Assembly (NCBI RefSeq): GCF_016545825.1
Contig: NC_052616.1
Span: forward strand, 7,812,001-7,876,000
DNA length: 64,000 bases
Direction: 5' to 3'
From: Eucalyptus grandis
Lineage: Eukaryota > Streptophyta > Magnoliopsida > Myrtales > Myrtaceae
Part shown: positions 35,260 to 46,612 of the stretch, in pieces
How the letters are laid out: every line of letters starts with the position of its first letter
Position numbering within the stretch: the stretch's first letter is position 1
Position numbers and translations under genes: made by a program
The notes under the pieces: generated by a model
Databases searched by the model: none
Seen by the model: the letters and a program-made list of their open reading frames with translations, nothing else
Told to the model about the DNA's origin: nothing

Positions 35260-35400
35260 TTTATCAGACAACGAAGTTTAGGGATCGCCCATGATGCTTA
35301 CGGACATGCAAAGAGGGTCACCATGAATAAGCTCTCAGTAAAGGGCAAAGGCCCGAAAAGGCTTGAATCGAACAAACCGGCCCATTTGAGGGAAGGCTAT
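35260..35400. repeat. Third, truncated copy of the unit's IAHD..GHAK piece
   Basis: Seen: ATCGCCCATGATGCTTACGG to AAGGCCCGAAAAGGCTTGAA matches 23932-24010 and 29912-29995. It reads LGIAHDAYGHAKRVTM. Only this part of the unit is left; it ends at the inverted-repeat element at 35401. This suggests a third tandem unit that has been mostly lost. Confidence 0.6.
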
Positions 35401-36421
35401 GGCCCCGCATGGTAATGTTTACATTCCTTTTCACATTAGGAACAAAAAAAAAAAGTGTTTACATTCAGGGAACGGTTTTTGAACAAAAGAACGCGTTTGG
35501 TAACGTTTGTTCCGGGAATAAAAAATGAATAGAAACACGTTTGGTAAATTTTATTCTTTTTTTGTTTCTTTTAATTTTTTAATATTTTTATTTTATTTTC
35601 CATTTTTCCTTTCTTTTTTATTTTTTCTTCTTTCGGCCGGTAGCCTCACCCGGCCACGGCGAGGCTCGCCGGCCCCGATGAGGCCGAGCCTCGCCGTGGT
35701 TGGGCGTGGCTCGGCCTCGCCGGATCTGGGCGAGCTCAAGCTCGCCCGCCATGGCAAGGCTCGGCGCGGGCGAGGCCGAGCCTCGCCGCCCGCCGTCGGA
35801 GCCGAGCACCTGCGCCCGGCCCGCAGCTCGACGCCGTCCCGATCTCACCACGCCATTCGCGAGCCGTCCGCCGTCTTTGCCCGCGTCGCCCGTGTCGATC
35901 CCGAAGCCTCTAGTGCCGCGTCGCCGTCGCACCAATCTTCGGAGCCCCTCACCGGAACGCTAGCCGAAGATCTCCCCTCGAGCGAGGCCAAGCCTCGCCT
36001 TGGCTGGGCGAGCTCGGCCTCGCCGGCGCGGGCGAGGCTCGGCCTCGCCGGGGCCGGCGACGCTCCAGCGAGGTCGCCGACCCTCGACGGCGTCGCCGGC
36101 CCTCGACGGCCGGTCGCCGGCCATGGCCGAGGCCGGCGACCGGCCAAAGAAAAAAGAAGAAAAAAAGAAGAAGAAAAGAAGAAGAAAAGAGAAGAGAGAG
36201 AAGAAGAGAAGCGTTTCTTTTTGGCTTTGAAGAAGTGTTTCTTTTCTCCAGAAACAACTTTTTGTGTTTCTTTTTTTTGCTCCAATTTTGTTCCGAGAAC
36301 AAAAAAACAAAAAAAGAACAGAAACGCAACCAAACGCATTTCTGTTCTTTTTTGTTCCCGGGAACAAAAAAAAGTACATAAGTGTTCCGAAACGTTTTTT
36401 GGAACGTTTCCATGCACGCCC
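35401..36421. mobile_element. Inverted-repeat DNA element with GC-rich core, ~1.02 kb
   Basis: Seen: left end GGCCCCGCATGG and, in reverse, right end GGGCGTGCATGG, with homologous inner sequence rich in GGAACA/TGTTCC words (AACGCGTTTGGTAACGTTTG on the left, ATGCGTTTGGTTGCGTTTCT on the right, reversed). Flanks share TAT (or CTAT), a possible short target duplication. The core (35635-36150) is GC-rich with repeated GGCGAGGC and CGAGGCTCGGCC words. Several long frames run through it, but they are compositional. Confidence 0.75.
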
Positions 36422-36821
36422 TATGTCTCCTCTAGACTCCTAATACTACAAATTCTCACGTTCTTTTTAATTTCGTTCCGATTTAAGCATCGTGGGGTCC
36501 ATGTAGAACAAAATGTAGAGATTTTCTCTCTGTGTATTGCAACTCCAAGGCCCTCGAGGTCTACCCGCATGTTAAGGCTAGAACGGATCGGATTTACATA
36601 TCAATACCATCTAAACCGCTATAAAAACATTAGGGAAAAAAAAAGATAATCAAACGAAAAATTCTCTAGAATTGAAAACCTTGTATTGAGAATCTGAAAT
36701 AAGAAATTGTAAGTTTATGTCATTTTAATAACTCTAGTTCACAATTAGATGGAGAATGATATCTGGCAACCATCTAAAGAGTTGATTTAGTAGTTTAGCA
36801 ACAGATTTTCTGTTCAATTAA
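36422..36821. other. AT-rich intergenic sequence
   Basis: Nothing coding seen. Confidence 0.4.
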
Positions 36822-37320
36822 GCGTAACCTGAAACTAAATAATATTTTGAAAGCTATATAAACTTTTTTTTTCCTTTTGGTGTCAGAGAAAGCTATATAA
36901 TGTGTTAAAAGGCCACAACTTGTTAAATAGCAAATGGTCACGTTCCAAAACATGATGGACCGCAATGCTCTCGCTTCTCTATGAATGATTATTATTAAAA
37001 GGCTATGTGAGAATTTTACATAAGCGCTCACACATTCGCTAGTCCTATCATAAGTTTTTGTAATTTCAATCGGTGTACTATGTCGAGAAAAATGGGGGTA
37101 GTTTAGAGACTCGGAATATATAGGCCACCGACAAGAGGAGCTTTACAATGAATCAAGAGTTCTTTGTCATCTCTAGTAAGCAAAAGACAACGAGGGATAA
37201 AAAAGGGAGGAGATGAACTTTATAGATCTTTTAGCAGAACGATCGAATTGCATTCGCATGATGTACAAAGTCGAAGCTCCTATTCACAAGGAAGCCTCAT
37301 AGTGCCTTCACCATTAGCTT
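36822..37320. repeat. 5' distal module of LecRK units, copy 2
   Basis: Nearly identical to 1613-1990 from 36942 on. Upstream of that (36822-36941) it still matches the third copy at 53455-53550, so copies 2 and 3 extend further left than copy 1. At 37312-37330 it shows the empty site of the 1.1-kb element. Confidence 0.8.
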
Positions 37321-38703
37321 AAAGTTTATATGAGCACTAAATCGGTTTCCGCTTATATGAGTACTGTACGAGGGAAATATACGAGAATCGTTCAAGAAGC
37401 GGAGGTCTCCTACTGGGCTTTGGGAGGGAGAAAATATTGGGTGGGGCAGGCGCATTGGGGTGGGCCGGGCGTGCCATGTCACCGTGCGCTCGCCCAATCA
37501 GAATATGACACGTGTCGCCACGTGGCTTCACCTGGAGCCGGGGCCCACCATTATTTTTCAGTCAAATTTTTGCTGCTTCTCTCTCTCATTAAATGCTTCG
37601 TCCTTCTTTTCTCTGCATCATTTCACCCATTGGCACACAAGGAAGCGTCCCTTCCCCTCCCATTTTCTCTTTCAAAATTGTTTCTCTATGTTTTGCATCT
37701 TTCTCCATGAAAGTGCAACGCCTGCTCTCTCTTTATTTTTCAAAAATCTCTCTCAACCAAAGGCCCACCGGTCGCCTCCAATTTTGGCCGCCTCTACCGT
37801 TGCCGTCAAGAGCCACTTGCTCCCAAGAATCCCGCCAATCATGGCTGAGACTCACTTCAACCATCTTCGCCTTGGCCTCTTCGGCGAGCACGGACACCCA
37901 AAAGCCCACCGGTTGCCTCCGAGCTTGACCGCCTCCGCCATCGTCGCCAGCAGCCACTCGCTCCAAAAAGCTCGGCCAGTCGTGGTTGGGTCCCGAGCTC
38001 TGACCGTTTCCGCCTCGGCCTCTTCGATGATCGCGTACACCAAAAGCCAGCTGGTCACATCCAAGCTCAGTCACCTTTGCCAGTCGCCTCCAAGCTTGGC
38101 CGCCTCGCCGTTAGGAACCACTCGCTCCCAAGAACCCCATCGGTCATGGCTAGGTCCCGAACTCTTAACATCTTTGCCTCGGCCTCTTTGGCGAGCGCGG
38201 ACACCCAAAAGCTCGCCGGTCGCCTCCAAGCTCGGCCGCCTTTGCCGTCGTCACCAAGAGCCACTTGCTCCGAAGCCCCGCCGGTCGTGATTGGGTCCCG
38301 AACTCTGACCATCTCCGCCTTGTCCTCTTCGGCGAGCGTGAACACCCAAAAGCCCGCTGCTTGCCTCCAAGCTCAATCACCTCCGCCATCACTACCAGAA
38401 GCTACTTGCTCCGAAGAGCCTTGCCGGTCGTGGCTGCGTCCCAAGCTCTGACCATCTCCGCCTCTACCTCCTTGATGATCGTGGACACCCAAAAGCTCAA
38501 CGGGCGCGTCCGAGCTTGGCCGCCTTCGCCATTGCTACTTGCTCCCAAGAGCCCCGCGGGTCGTGGCTAGGTCCCAAGCTGTAATCGTCGGTCGTGACTG
38601 CGTCCCAAGCTCTGACCATCTTCGCCTCTGCCTCCTTGATGATCGCGGACACCCAAAAGCTCAACGGGCGCGTCCGAGCTTGGCCGCCTCCGCCATTGCT
38701 ACT
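37321..38703 (+). repeat. GC-rich ~145-bp tandem array, plus-oriented arm (copy 2)
   Basis: Homolog of 3097-4430, with about six or seven units from 37760. GACACCCAAAAGC-type words mark the unit about every 140-160 bp. The last two units (38440-38600 and 38600-38703) are almost identical to each other, suggesting a recent local duplication. The copia element is inserted after 38703. Confidence 0.75.
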
Positions 38704-38951
38704 TGTTAAATTGCTAAAGGGAGGAGAGATGAGGCTGAAACTTCCTCTTACATACGAAGCAAAACCAAGTCTTTTACAAAAGACAAAATACATAACGTAA
38801 AACACACCATAACTACTCATGTTCCCCATAAAGCACTTGCCCCACTAACACCTAAAAACTAGGATAACCAACACACATGACTCCACTAACTCTAATAACT
38901 AAAAAACCAAATCAGCAACATGTGAAAAATGAAATAACTGTTATATTAACA
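38704..38951 (-). mobile_element. 3' LTR of the copia element
   Basis: 248 bp with TG..CA ends (TGTTAAATTGC to TATTAACA on the plus strand). Adjacent on the inside at 38952-38966 is the polypurine tract, AAGGGAGGGAT on the element strand. Confidence 0.92.
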
Positions 38952-39120
38952 ATCCCTCCCTTAAATTGATGTTTGCTAACATTCAGTTTAAAGCCTTGAC
39001 TTTTTTCACCGTGCAAACACCTAGTAACCTTCTAAGCTTCACAAATGACTTCATCTTGAAGGCCTTGGTGAATATATCAGCAACTTGATCTTCACTCATG
39101 CAGTAGATTAGATCAATTGT

Positions 39121-42100
39121 TCAATCATTGCTAAGATCTCTCAATAAATAAAACTTCACATCAATGTGCTTGCTTCTTTCATGTAACACTAGATTCTTGG
39201 AGAGTTTTATTGTTGAGTTATTGTCATAAAAAATTTTAGTAAGTCCCGGTTGCTTGAATTGTAGCTCCTCAAGAATTCTCCTTAGCCAAATAGCTTGACA
39301 AGCACTAGCTGTTGTAGCAACAAATTCAGCTTCTGTACTTGATAATGTGACAATTGATTGCTTCTTGGATGACCACGAAATAGCACCTGTTCCAAACATA
39401 AAAGCATAACCCGAAGTGCTCCTCCTATCATCTTGATCTTCTGCATAGTCACTATCAGTAAATCCCAACAAATCAGACTTTTCACCCTTCTTGTAAAATA
39501 GCCCAAAGTCTCTAGTTCCTTGCAAGTAACGAAGGATTCTCTTGGCAGCTAACAAATGCATTTGTGTAGGATTCTCCATATATCTACTGATTAAACTCAC
39601 AGAATACATTATGTCTGGTCTTGTTGCAGTTAAATACATCAAACTGCCCACAATTTGTTTATAAAGTGTGCTGTCAACCTTCCTCCCTTCATGATCTTTG
39701 TATAACTTTAAGCTAAACTCAACTGGAGTGTTTACAGGATTACAATCCTTCATCTGAAATCTATCCAAAATTTCTCCCACATATTTCTTTTGAGAAATAA
39801 AAATCCCATCATCCAATTGTACCACTTCTATGCCAAGGAAGTAATGCATCATACCAAGATCAGACATTTCAAACTCATCCATCATAGATTTCTTGAATTC
39901 TTCAAACATACCATCACAACTTCCAGTAAATATAAGATCGTCAACATACGAGCAGACAATAAGCATTTTCCCTTTATCTCCAATCTTGACAAAAAGCGTA
40001 TGCTCATAAGGACATTTTGAAAAACCAACTTTAAGAAAATAAGTTTCAATACGACTATACCAAGCCCGAGGGGCTTGTTTTAGCCCATAAAGAGCTTTCT
40101 TCAATCTATAAATTTTATGCTCATTTCCAATCTTGACATAACCAAGGGGTTGCTCAACAAATACCTGTTCCTCCAAGTACCCATGCAAGAATGTCGATTT
40201 GACATCTAGTTGGAAAATAGGCCAAGAATTTTGTGCCGCCAATGCAACCACCAATCTGATCGTGTCATGTCTCGCAACGGAGAAAAACCTCTGTATAGTC
40301 GATCCCATATTGCTGCTTGTATCCCTTGGCTACCAAACGTGCTTTGTATTTGTCAACTTCACCATTTTCTTTCAGTTTTGTTTTAAAGACCCACTTCACA
40401 CCAATGGTTTTTGTCCATCCGGAAGATCGGATAACTCCCAAGTATCATTTCTTTCAATGGAATTAATTTCATCATCCATCGCTTTTCGCCATTTTTCTTC
40501 TTTGACAACACTCTCAAAAGTTGTAGGGTCATAGTATGAAAATAAGGCAAAGTGAGTTATTGAATCTCCAATTCCAGTTACCTCATAATCTTCCATCCAA
40601 GCAGGCTTTCTTCTAACGCGGCGAAGAGATTGGGCTTCTTCTTCATTGACTTCAGTGCCTGTTGGTGAAATTCCAGCAGCTGTAGAAGTTGTATTTGATG
40701 AATTTTTGGGCATATAAGGTGCTGAAATTTGCTCATGTTCAGCATCATTGTCATAAAGAACTTGGGTAGGTTGCTGCCTATTCCAATCCCAAGTGTTCTC
40801 TTCATCGAAAACAACATCCCTGCTAGTCACAATCTTCTTTGTTAGTGTATTGAATAATTTATATGCTTTGGATGCTTCACTTACACCAAGAAAAACACAT
40901 TTTTCAGCCTTGTCATCAAGTTTCTTCCTTTTCACATCCGGGACATGGGCATATGCGATGCATCCAAAAATTCTGAAGTGATCTACAGCCGATCTTCTCC
41001 CACTCCAAGCCTCTTCAGGTGTCATATTCTGAACAGCAAAAGTTGGACTTCTGTTCAAAACATGAATACTCCAATTTACTACTTCTGGCCATAAAGTCTT
41101 TGGAACTCTTCCTCTTGCCAATAAACTTCTCACCATGTTGAGAATTGTTCTATTTTTCCTCTCGGATACACCATTCTGCTGTGGTGTATATGCAGCAGTA
41201 AGCTCTTTTCGAATGCCATACTCTACACAAAAAACTTCAAATTCTTTTGAGCAATATTCACCACCACGATCTGTTCGAAGAGTCTTAATGGTCTTTCCTG
41301 CTTCATTTTCAACACGAGTTTTGAAGCTTTTAAATGTGGAGAAAGCTTCTGATTTTTCCTGTAAAAAATAAACCCAAGTTTTTCTGGAAAAATCATCAAT
41401 GAAGGTAATTAAGTATCCCTTACCTCCATTAGAAGATGGATATATGGGACCGCAAATGTCCGAATGCACCAGCTGCAAAACATCCTTTGCTCTCCATGAC
41501 TTTTCTTTTGAAAATTGAGAACGATGCTGTTTGCTAACAACACATTCTTCACAGACTTTGGAAGGAACATTAATTTGAGGAAGACCCGTCACCATATTTT
41601 TCTGTTGGAGGGTCTTCAATCCACCAAAACTCAAGTGACCATAGCGAAAATGCCAAAGCCATGAGGGATCTTTCTTTTCAGCCATCAAACAAGATTGAAT
41701 ATTTTCAATTTTTAATGGAAATAATCTATTTAAACTCATAGGAACAACTGCAATAGCACCTCTAACAGAATCATAAATTTCACAGACACCCCTCTGAATG
41801 GTGATTACATAACCCTTTTCTTGTAATTGGCCAGCACTCAATAGGTTACTTTTCAAGTCAGGAACATGCAACACATTAGAGATCGTTTCCACAAAACCAT
41901 TCTTGGTTCTTATCTTAATATCTCCTTTTCCCATCACTTTCATAGTAGAATGATCCCCAAAACTCACAGTGGAATTAAAATCTTCATTTAGATGAGAAAA
42001 AGAAGACTTACTTCCACTCATGTGGTTACTGCAGCTTGTATCCACATACCAAATATCTGACTCGCGCTCCTTTTCATCTTGAACAGCCATCAACAACGTT

Positions 42101-43014
42101 TCTGCTTCCTTTTCTTCAACAAAGTTTGAACTCTCTGCCTTTTCTTTATTATTAGGCAGCCTAGTATAACATTCAGATGCATAATGACCAAATTTATGAC
42201 ATCTAAAACACTCTACCTTGAATTTGTTAGGATCCCGTCCTCTGCCTTTGCCTTGAAATTGGTCATTATTGGCTTTAAAATTCCTGCCAACATCTCTATT
42301 TCCTCGATCTCCCCTTCCTCTACCTTTACCTCTACCCCTTCCTCTGAAATTGTTGGAATGAGTATTGGTAGAAGCCTTCAATGCTTGCTCCTCTACTGTT
42401 GAACTTCTGTTCATCTTCTGTTCATGGACCAATAAGGAGCTTTGCAATTCATCAAGAGAGAGCGCATCTATGTCTTTCGACTCTTCAATTAAGCAGACAA
42501 CATAATTAAACTTTGATGTCAAGGAACGCAAAATCTTCTCCACAATGGTGACGTCGTCCATCTTCTCACCATGGAATCGCATCTTGTTGCTGATCTCCAT
42601 TGTTCTGGCACAATAACTAGTGACAGATTCTCCATCTTTCATCGCTAATGTTTCAAAATCTTTTCTCAAGGCTTGAAGCTGTGCATGCTTCACTCTAACA
42701 GAGCCTTGATATTTCTTCTTCATAGAATCCCATATATCCTTGGAAGTTTCTTTGCAAAGAATAGTCTCCAAGATGGAACGATCGATAGCTTGAAAAAAAT
42801 AATTTTTTGCCTTTAGGTCCTTCAACTTTCGAGCTTCCAATTCTGCTTTCTGGGGATCTGTCAAAGCCATGCCTGCTGGTGGCTCTTGAATTTTAGATTC
42901 GACAACCAACCAATACTCCTTTGATCGTAAAAAATTCTCCATCAGCATACTCCAATGGTCATAGTGACCATCAAAGCGTGGAATTGCTGGTTGAACAAAA
43001 TTGTCGGTGGCCAT
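39121..43014 (-). pseudogene. Copia gag-pol polyprotein, two frameshifts
   Basis: Seen: an 872-residue frame (43014-40396) and a 395-residue frame (40308-39121). Gag has a UBN2-type N-terminus and zinc knuckle CFRCHKFGHYASEC. Protease reads WYVDTSCSNHM, so the usual D-S/T-G triad has Ser for Gly. Integrase has the HHCC finger (RYGHLS..CEEC) and D-D-E sites (HSDICGP, RTDRGGEY, SERKNR). RT has YVDDLIF, and RNase H ends SSTEAEF. Between the frames there are two small frame changes, near 40395 (after DGQKP) and near 40285 (at EVF). The roughly 100 bp between them stay readable in a third frame ([11 protein letters not shown]). Inference: recently dead, or a base-call error at one site. Confidence 0.9.
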
Positions 43015-43089
43015 TGGAAATATTGCTATTGCAATTTTCTCACAAAAGTTTTTTTTTTTTTTTTTTTTTAAAACTCTCTCTCACGTTTC

Positions 43090-43107
43090 TCTCAGGCTCT
43101 GATACCA
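43090..43107 (-). promoter_or_regulatory. Primer binding site, initiator-Met tRNA
   Basis: On the element strand it reads TGGTATCAGAGCCTGAG, one base in from the 5' LTR. Known: TGGTATCAGAGC is the standard binding site for the 3' end of plant initiator methionine tRNA in copia elements. Confidence 0.92.
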
Positions 43108-43108
43108 C

Positions 43109-43355
43109 TGTTAAATTGCTAAAGGGAGGAGAGATGAGGCTGAAACTTCCTCTTACGTACGAAGCAAAACCAAGTCTTTTACAAAAGACAAAATACATAA
43201 CATAAAACACACCATAACTACTCATGTTCCCCATAAAGCACTTGCCCCACTAACACCTAAAAACTAGGATAACCAACACACATGACTCCACTAACTCTAA
43301 TAACTAAAAAACCAAATCAGCAACATGTGAAAAGGAAATAACTGTTATATTAACA
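43109..43355 (-). mobile_element. 5' LTR of the copia element
   Basis: 247 bp, matching 38704-38951 except for A/G at the CATACG/CGTACG site, G/A at CGTAAA/CATAAA, and a small change at GAAAAATG/GAAAAGG. Confidence 0.92.
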
Positions 43356-43360
43356 CTACT

Positions 43361-44090
43361 TGCTCCCAAGAGCCCTGCGGGTCGTGGCTAGGTCCCAAGC
43401 TGTAATCGTTTTCGCCTCGCCTTCTTCAGTAAGTGCAAACACCCAAAAGCCCCCCGGTCACCTCCGAGCTGCAAGGCAAGTAGGTGAGTTTACATAATTG
43501 TGCTTGTGGTTTATTTTTAAAAAAATAAAAAAAAACTTGCAACACTTTCTATCATGTATTATAATGTATTTTTAGCTTGATCGCATCTATAGGTATGCAT
43601 GGATCCAAGACATGTTAGATAGCTATGGCAAAACCTTGTTCATCACTCACGTGTCATGACACTTTCACATTTTGGGTGTACGTGATTGTCGAAGAGGCCA
43701 AGGCGGAAACGGTCAAAGCTCGGGACCCAACCACAATTGGCGGGGCTCTTTAGAGCGAGTGGCTCCTGGCGATGATGGCAGAGGCGGCCAAGCTTGGAGG
43801 CAACCGGCGAGCTTTTGGGTGTCCACGCTCGCCAAAGAGGCTGAAGCGGAGATGGTTAGAATTCGAGACCCAGTCACGATCGGCGAAGTTCTTGGGAGTG
43901 CGGTGACGGTAAAAACAGCCAAGCTTGGAGGCGACTCACAGAGGTGACCAAGCTTGGAGGTGACTAGCTGGCTTTTGGTCTACACGATTGTCAAAGAGGC
44001 TGAGGCAAAAACGATAAGAGCTCGGGACCCAACCATGACCGGTGGGGCTCTTTGGAGCGAGTGGCTCCTAGCGGTGGAACGGAGTGTTGC
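43361..44090. repeat. Rest of the GC-rich array and its inverted arm (copy 2)
   Basis: The interrupted unit resumes after the copia element. There follows an AT spacer (43490-43660, matching 4440-4620) and the reversed arm (43665-44085, matching 4625-5060). With the copia removed, the layout equals copy 1. Confidence 0.75.
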
Positions 44091-44114
44091 TAAGAAAGAT
44101 ATTTCCAACAAAAA

Positions 44115-45268
44115 TTCGTCGCATTGCTATACAATCTATTATTTTTAGGGATTTGGAATTGAGTAGTCTTAACCTACAAAATTGTGTGCATTTGGCTAAT
44201 TTGACATTTCATATGTGCAATTCATCTATCATAAATAGAAGTTTTATGTCATGTTTTCATACCGAATGGTTGCCAACTCTCATAAAAGTAATGTTATGAC
44301 TCCATTTTATTGGAAAAATTAAGGGATAACAACGTCACAATCACTCGAATTTTTCCCAGTTTTACAATTGAATATCTCAACTCTTTTCTTTTGTGCAATC
44401 AAGTACCTCAACTTTTCAAATGTGGGTCATTAGAAACGTCCCCTAAAATCAAGAATGGAAAATGTCAATGTAGACAGTAATACCATTAAATAATAATCCA
44501 TTCAACACACACTGTCTCTACCCTTATCGCTCGATTACCAAAAGGAGAAGCTATATTTCCTTAATGTTTGTCGAGTAAACGAGTCACGCGAGCAAAATCA
44601 CATAACATGTGAATTTATTTATCGGATGCCTTGCATTGAACCAAGTCTAAAAGGTTGAGATACTTGATTAAACAAAAAATAATATTTAGACAAACGACTT
44701 TAGAATGGGAAAAATTCAGGCATTTGCCCTGCCATTATTTAAAAATTGAAAGACGTGGACACTAAAAAATTAGATGGACCATCCAAAGGACTTATTAGGA
44801 TACCTTTCTTTTTCTCTTTTTGCCCAAGACAGACGAGACTACATAAAACATGCATTTACATCTTTTGAAGTGGTATCTTCATTTCCGTACAATTTTGCGG
44901 CTCGTCCCTTTCACCCTGAAAGCAACTATGATTTCGGTGAATGCTTATATTACTAGGACACTTCATTTCGTTCATATGAGTAAAATTTCAACTGCAATTC
45001 AAGATGCCTCTTGAAACGAAGCTTTTTGACATGATCTAACGTAAATAAATTTTTTAAGTACTGTACACCAAACTACCTGTAATGGGTGACAAAGGCGAGT
45101 ACAACAGCTTTTCAGTAATTACCTCTAGTTCGGTGATTTTCATATACATCACACTTAAATAGACATCAGTTCCCAACAAAATAAAAATAGACATCACTTA
45201 TTTCTTTTTAGAGCGAGGCATTTGCCTAAAGCCAAATGCATCTAGACGAGACGAGACCTTTGGCTCAA
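44115..45268. repeat. LecRK 3'-flank module, copy 5 of 6
   Basis: Nearly identical to 5090-6333, but lacks about 80 bp that copy 1 has around 5890-5965. Non-coding; directly downstream of 45269-46516. Confidence 0.8.
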
Positions 45269-46516
45269 TTATATGTTGAAACTTGGCATCTTCGAGGGGA
45301 GTTTGGGAGGCTCTGCCTTCAAGTTCAAAACGGCTATTGCCTCTTCAATAGAAGGCCGATACCTAGCATCGGGATGAGCACACCACAGCCCCGCAATCAT
45401 CAAGAACTCCGCCTGTCTCTTGTCGAAATCCTTGCCGAGCCTCTTGTCCACCGCACGGAGAAAATTCCTGCGCCAGCGCCCGATCCAGCTCCTGCATCCA
45501 TAACGCTTCCAAACCCACTGTACAAGGCCTTGGCCTTGCTCTGCTAATTCCGAGTCAAAGACTCTTCTCCCACATACTATTTCTAAAAGGACCACTCCAA
45601 AACTGTAGATGTCAGATTCCATACTTGTCTCACCTGTTCGATGGTATTCCGGAGCCACATAACCTGGTGTTCCTATCACTAGGGTTGTTTTTCGCCCTCT
45701 AGCATGGTCAACTAGTCTAGCCAAGCCGAAATCTCCCAATTTGGCCACGAACTTTTCATTGAGCATGGTATTGCTGGATTTGATATCCCTGTGGATCACA
45801 CATTGGTGACATTGATTATGTAGGTAGTGCAGCGCTGAGGCTAATCCTAGAGCAATGTTGTACCTCCTTTCCCATGTCAACAGGGGTTTGCCTTTAAAAA
45901 GATGGTCCTCCAAGCTACCTCCTCTGATGAACTCGTAAACCAGGATGAATTTATTTGCCTCGTGACAATAACCTATAAGTTGCACCAAGTTTCTGTGCCT
46001 AAGTTGGCTTAACGACTTCACCTCAGATATATACTCCTTTATCCCTTGTTGCGAATCAGGGTTTATTATCTTTACAGCGACCCGTGTGCAAGCTCCTACA
46101 TGCCCTTCGTACACGATCCCGAAACCTCCTATTCCTAGAATCCTGTCTTTTGCAAAGGAACCGGTTGCGATCATCAACTCTTCATAGGAGAACTTCTTGG
46201 GTCCAATCAACTTTGCAAACTCTTCAGTTAAGTTCGTGTTATCATCGCCTTCTCCTCCACCTCTCCCGGTCGTCGAAGGTGCATTATTTCCCATTGGCAT
46301 ATCATTGCTCAGGTGAGGACGGGCGACTTTTGACCTATAGAGTTCCAAAGCAATAACGATCACTGCCAATCCAGCGGCACCACCCATGACTATGTTAAGA
46401 AGCAATTCCACCGGGTGCGGTGGCCGGGAGCAAAAATCACATGAGTGGAAAATGCGATTCTCAAATGCAGCTCCAGTGGCAGCTGCGGAACGAACACCAC
46501 CGACTCCGGCAAACAT
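45269..46516 (-). CDS. Lectin-less LecRK-type membrane Ser/Thr kinase (duplicate)
   Basis: Seen: 415 residues, the near-identical duplicate of 6334-7584. It has the same unusual N-terminus (MFAGVGGVRSAAATGAAF), a membrane helix at about 38-59, glycine loop GIGGFGIVY (128-136), K149 in VAVK, HRD (242-244), DFG (262-264) and APE (288-290), and the same C-tail. It differs by one codon deletion in the N-lobe (GHVGACT against GHVGNACT) and a few percent of residues, some in the N-terminal part, with all catalytic residues kept. Neighbours on both sides have degenerated, yet this frame and its twin stay open. Inference: probably a working kinase without a lectin sensor. Confidence 0.8.
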   Translation of the reverse strand: MFAGVGGVRSAAATGAAFENRIFHSCDFCSRPPHPVELLLNIVMGGAAGLAVIVIALELYRSKVARPHLSNDMPMGNNAPSTTGRGGGEGDDNTNLTEEFAKLIGPKKFSYEELMIATGSFAKDRILGIGGFGIVYEGHVGACTRVAVKIINPDSQQGIKEYISEVKSLSQLRHRNLVQLIGYCHEANKFILVYEFIRGGSLEDHLFKGKPLLTWERRYNIALGLASALHYLHNQCHQCVIHRDIKSSNTMLNEKFVAKLGDFGLARLVDHARGRKTTLVIGTPGYVAPEYHRTGETSMESDIYSFGVVLLEIVCGRRVFDSELAEQGQGLVQWVWKRYGCRSWIGRWRRNFLRAVDKRLGKDFDKRQAEFLMIAGLWCAHPDARYRPSIEEAIAVLNLKAEPPKLPSKMPSFNI

Positions 46517-46612
46517 GATTCCTCAATAGTCAGCAACTAATGCTAATGCTCCTCTCACTAGAATGTCTCATGGGCAACCAAGTTCTTTTTTTGGCCACAG
46601 CCATGAGAAAGT

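Larger units (their letters stand above)
38699..43360 (-). mobile_element. Young copia retrotransposon with 5-bp target duplication
   Basis: Seen: the target duplication CTACT occurs at 38699-38703 and 43356-43360. The element proper is 38704-43355 (4652 bp). LTRs of 248 bp (38704-38951) and 247 bp (43109-43355) differ by only about three or four changes. The element reads on the minus strand with gag, protease, integrase, RT and RNase H in copia order. Known: two LTRs are identical at insertion, so the insertion is young. It interrupts a unit of the GC-rich array. The lineage is not assigned; the short LTRs and the gag text FDGHYDHWSMLMENFL might fit Ivana/Oryco. Confidence 0.93.

Noticed and set aside
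35525..36649. 374-codon open frame on the plus strand and several overlapping frames on the other strand
   Set aside because: It runs through the GC-rich core and A/T-rich arms of an inverted-repeat element. The product is low-complexity (runs of K, E, R, F) and all frames are similarly open, which reflects composition.
37460..38451. Long open frames (up to 276 codons) with repeated DTQK..GRLQARPPLPS text
   Set aside because: They follow the ~145-bp tandem units, whose spacing is not a multiple of three, and they are open in several frames on both strands. Treated as a tandem repeat and not a repeat protein.
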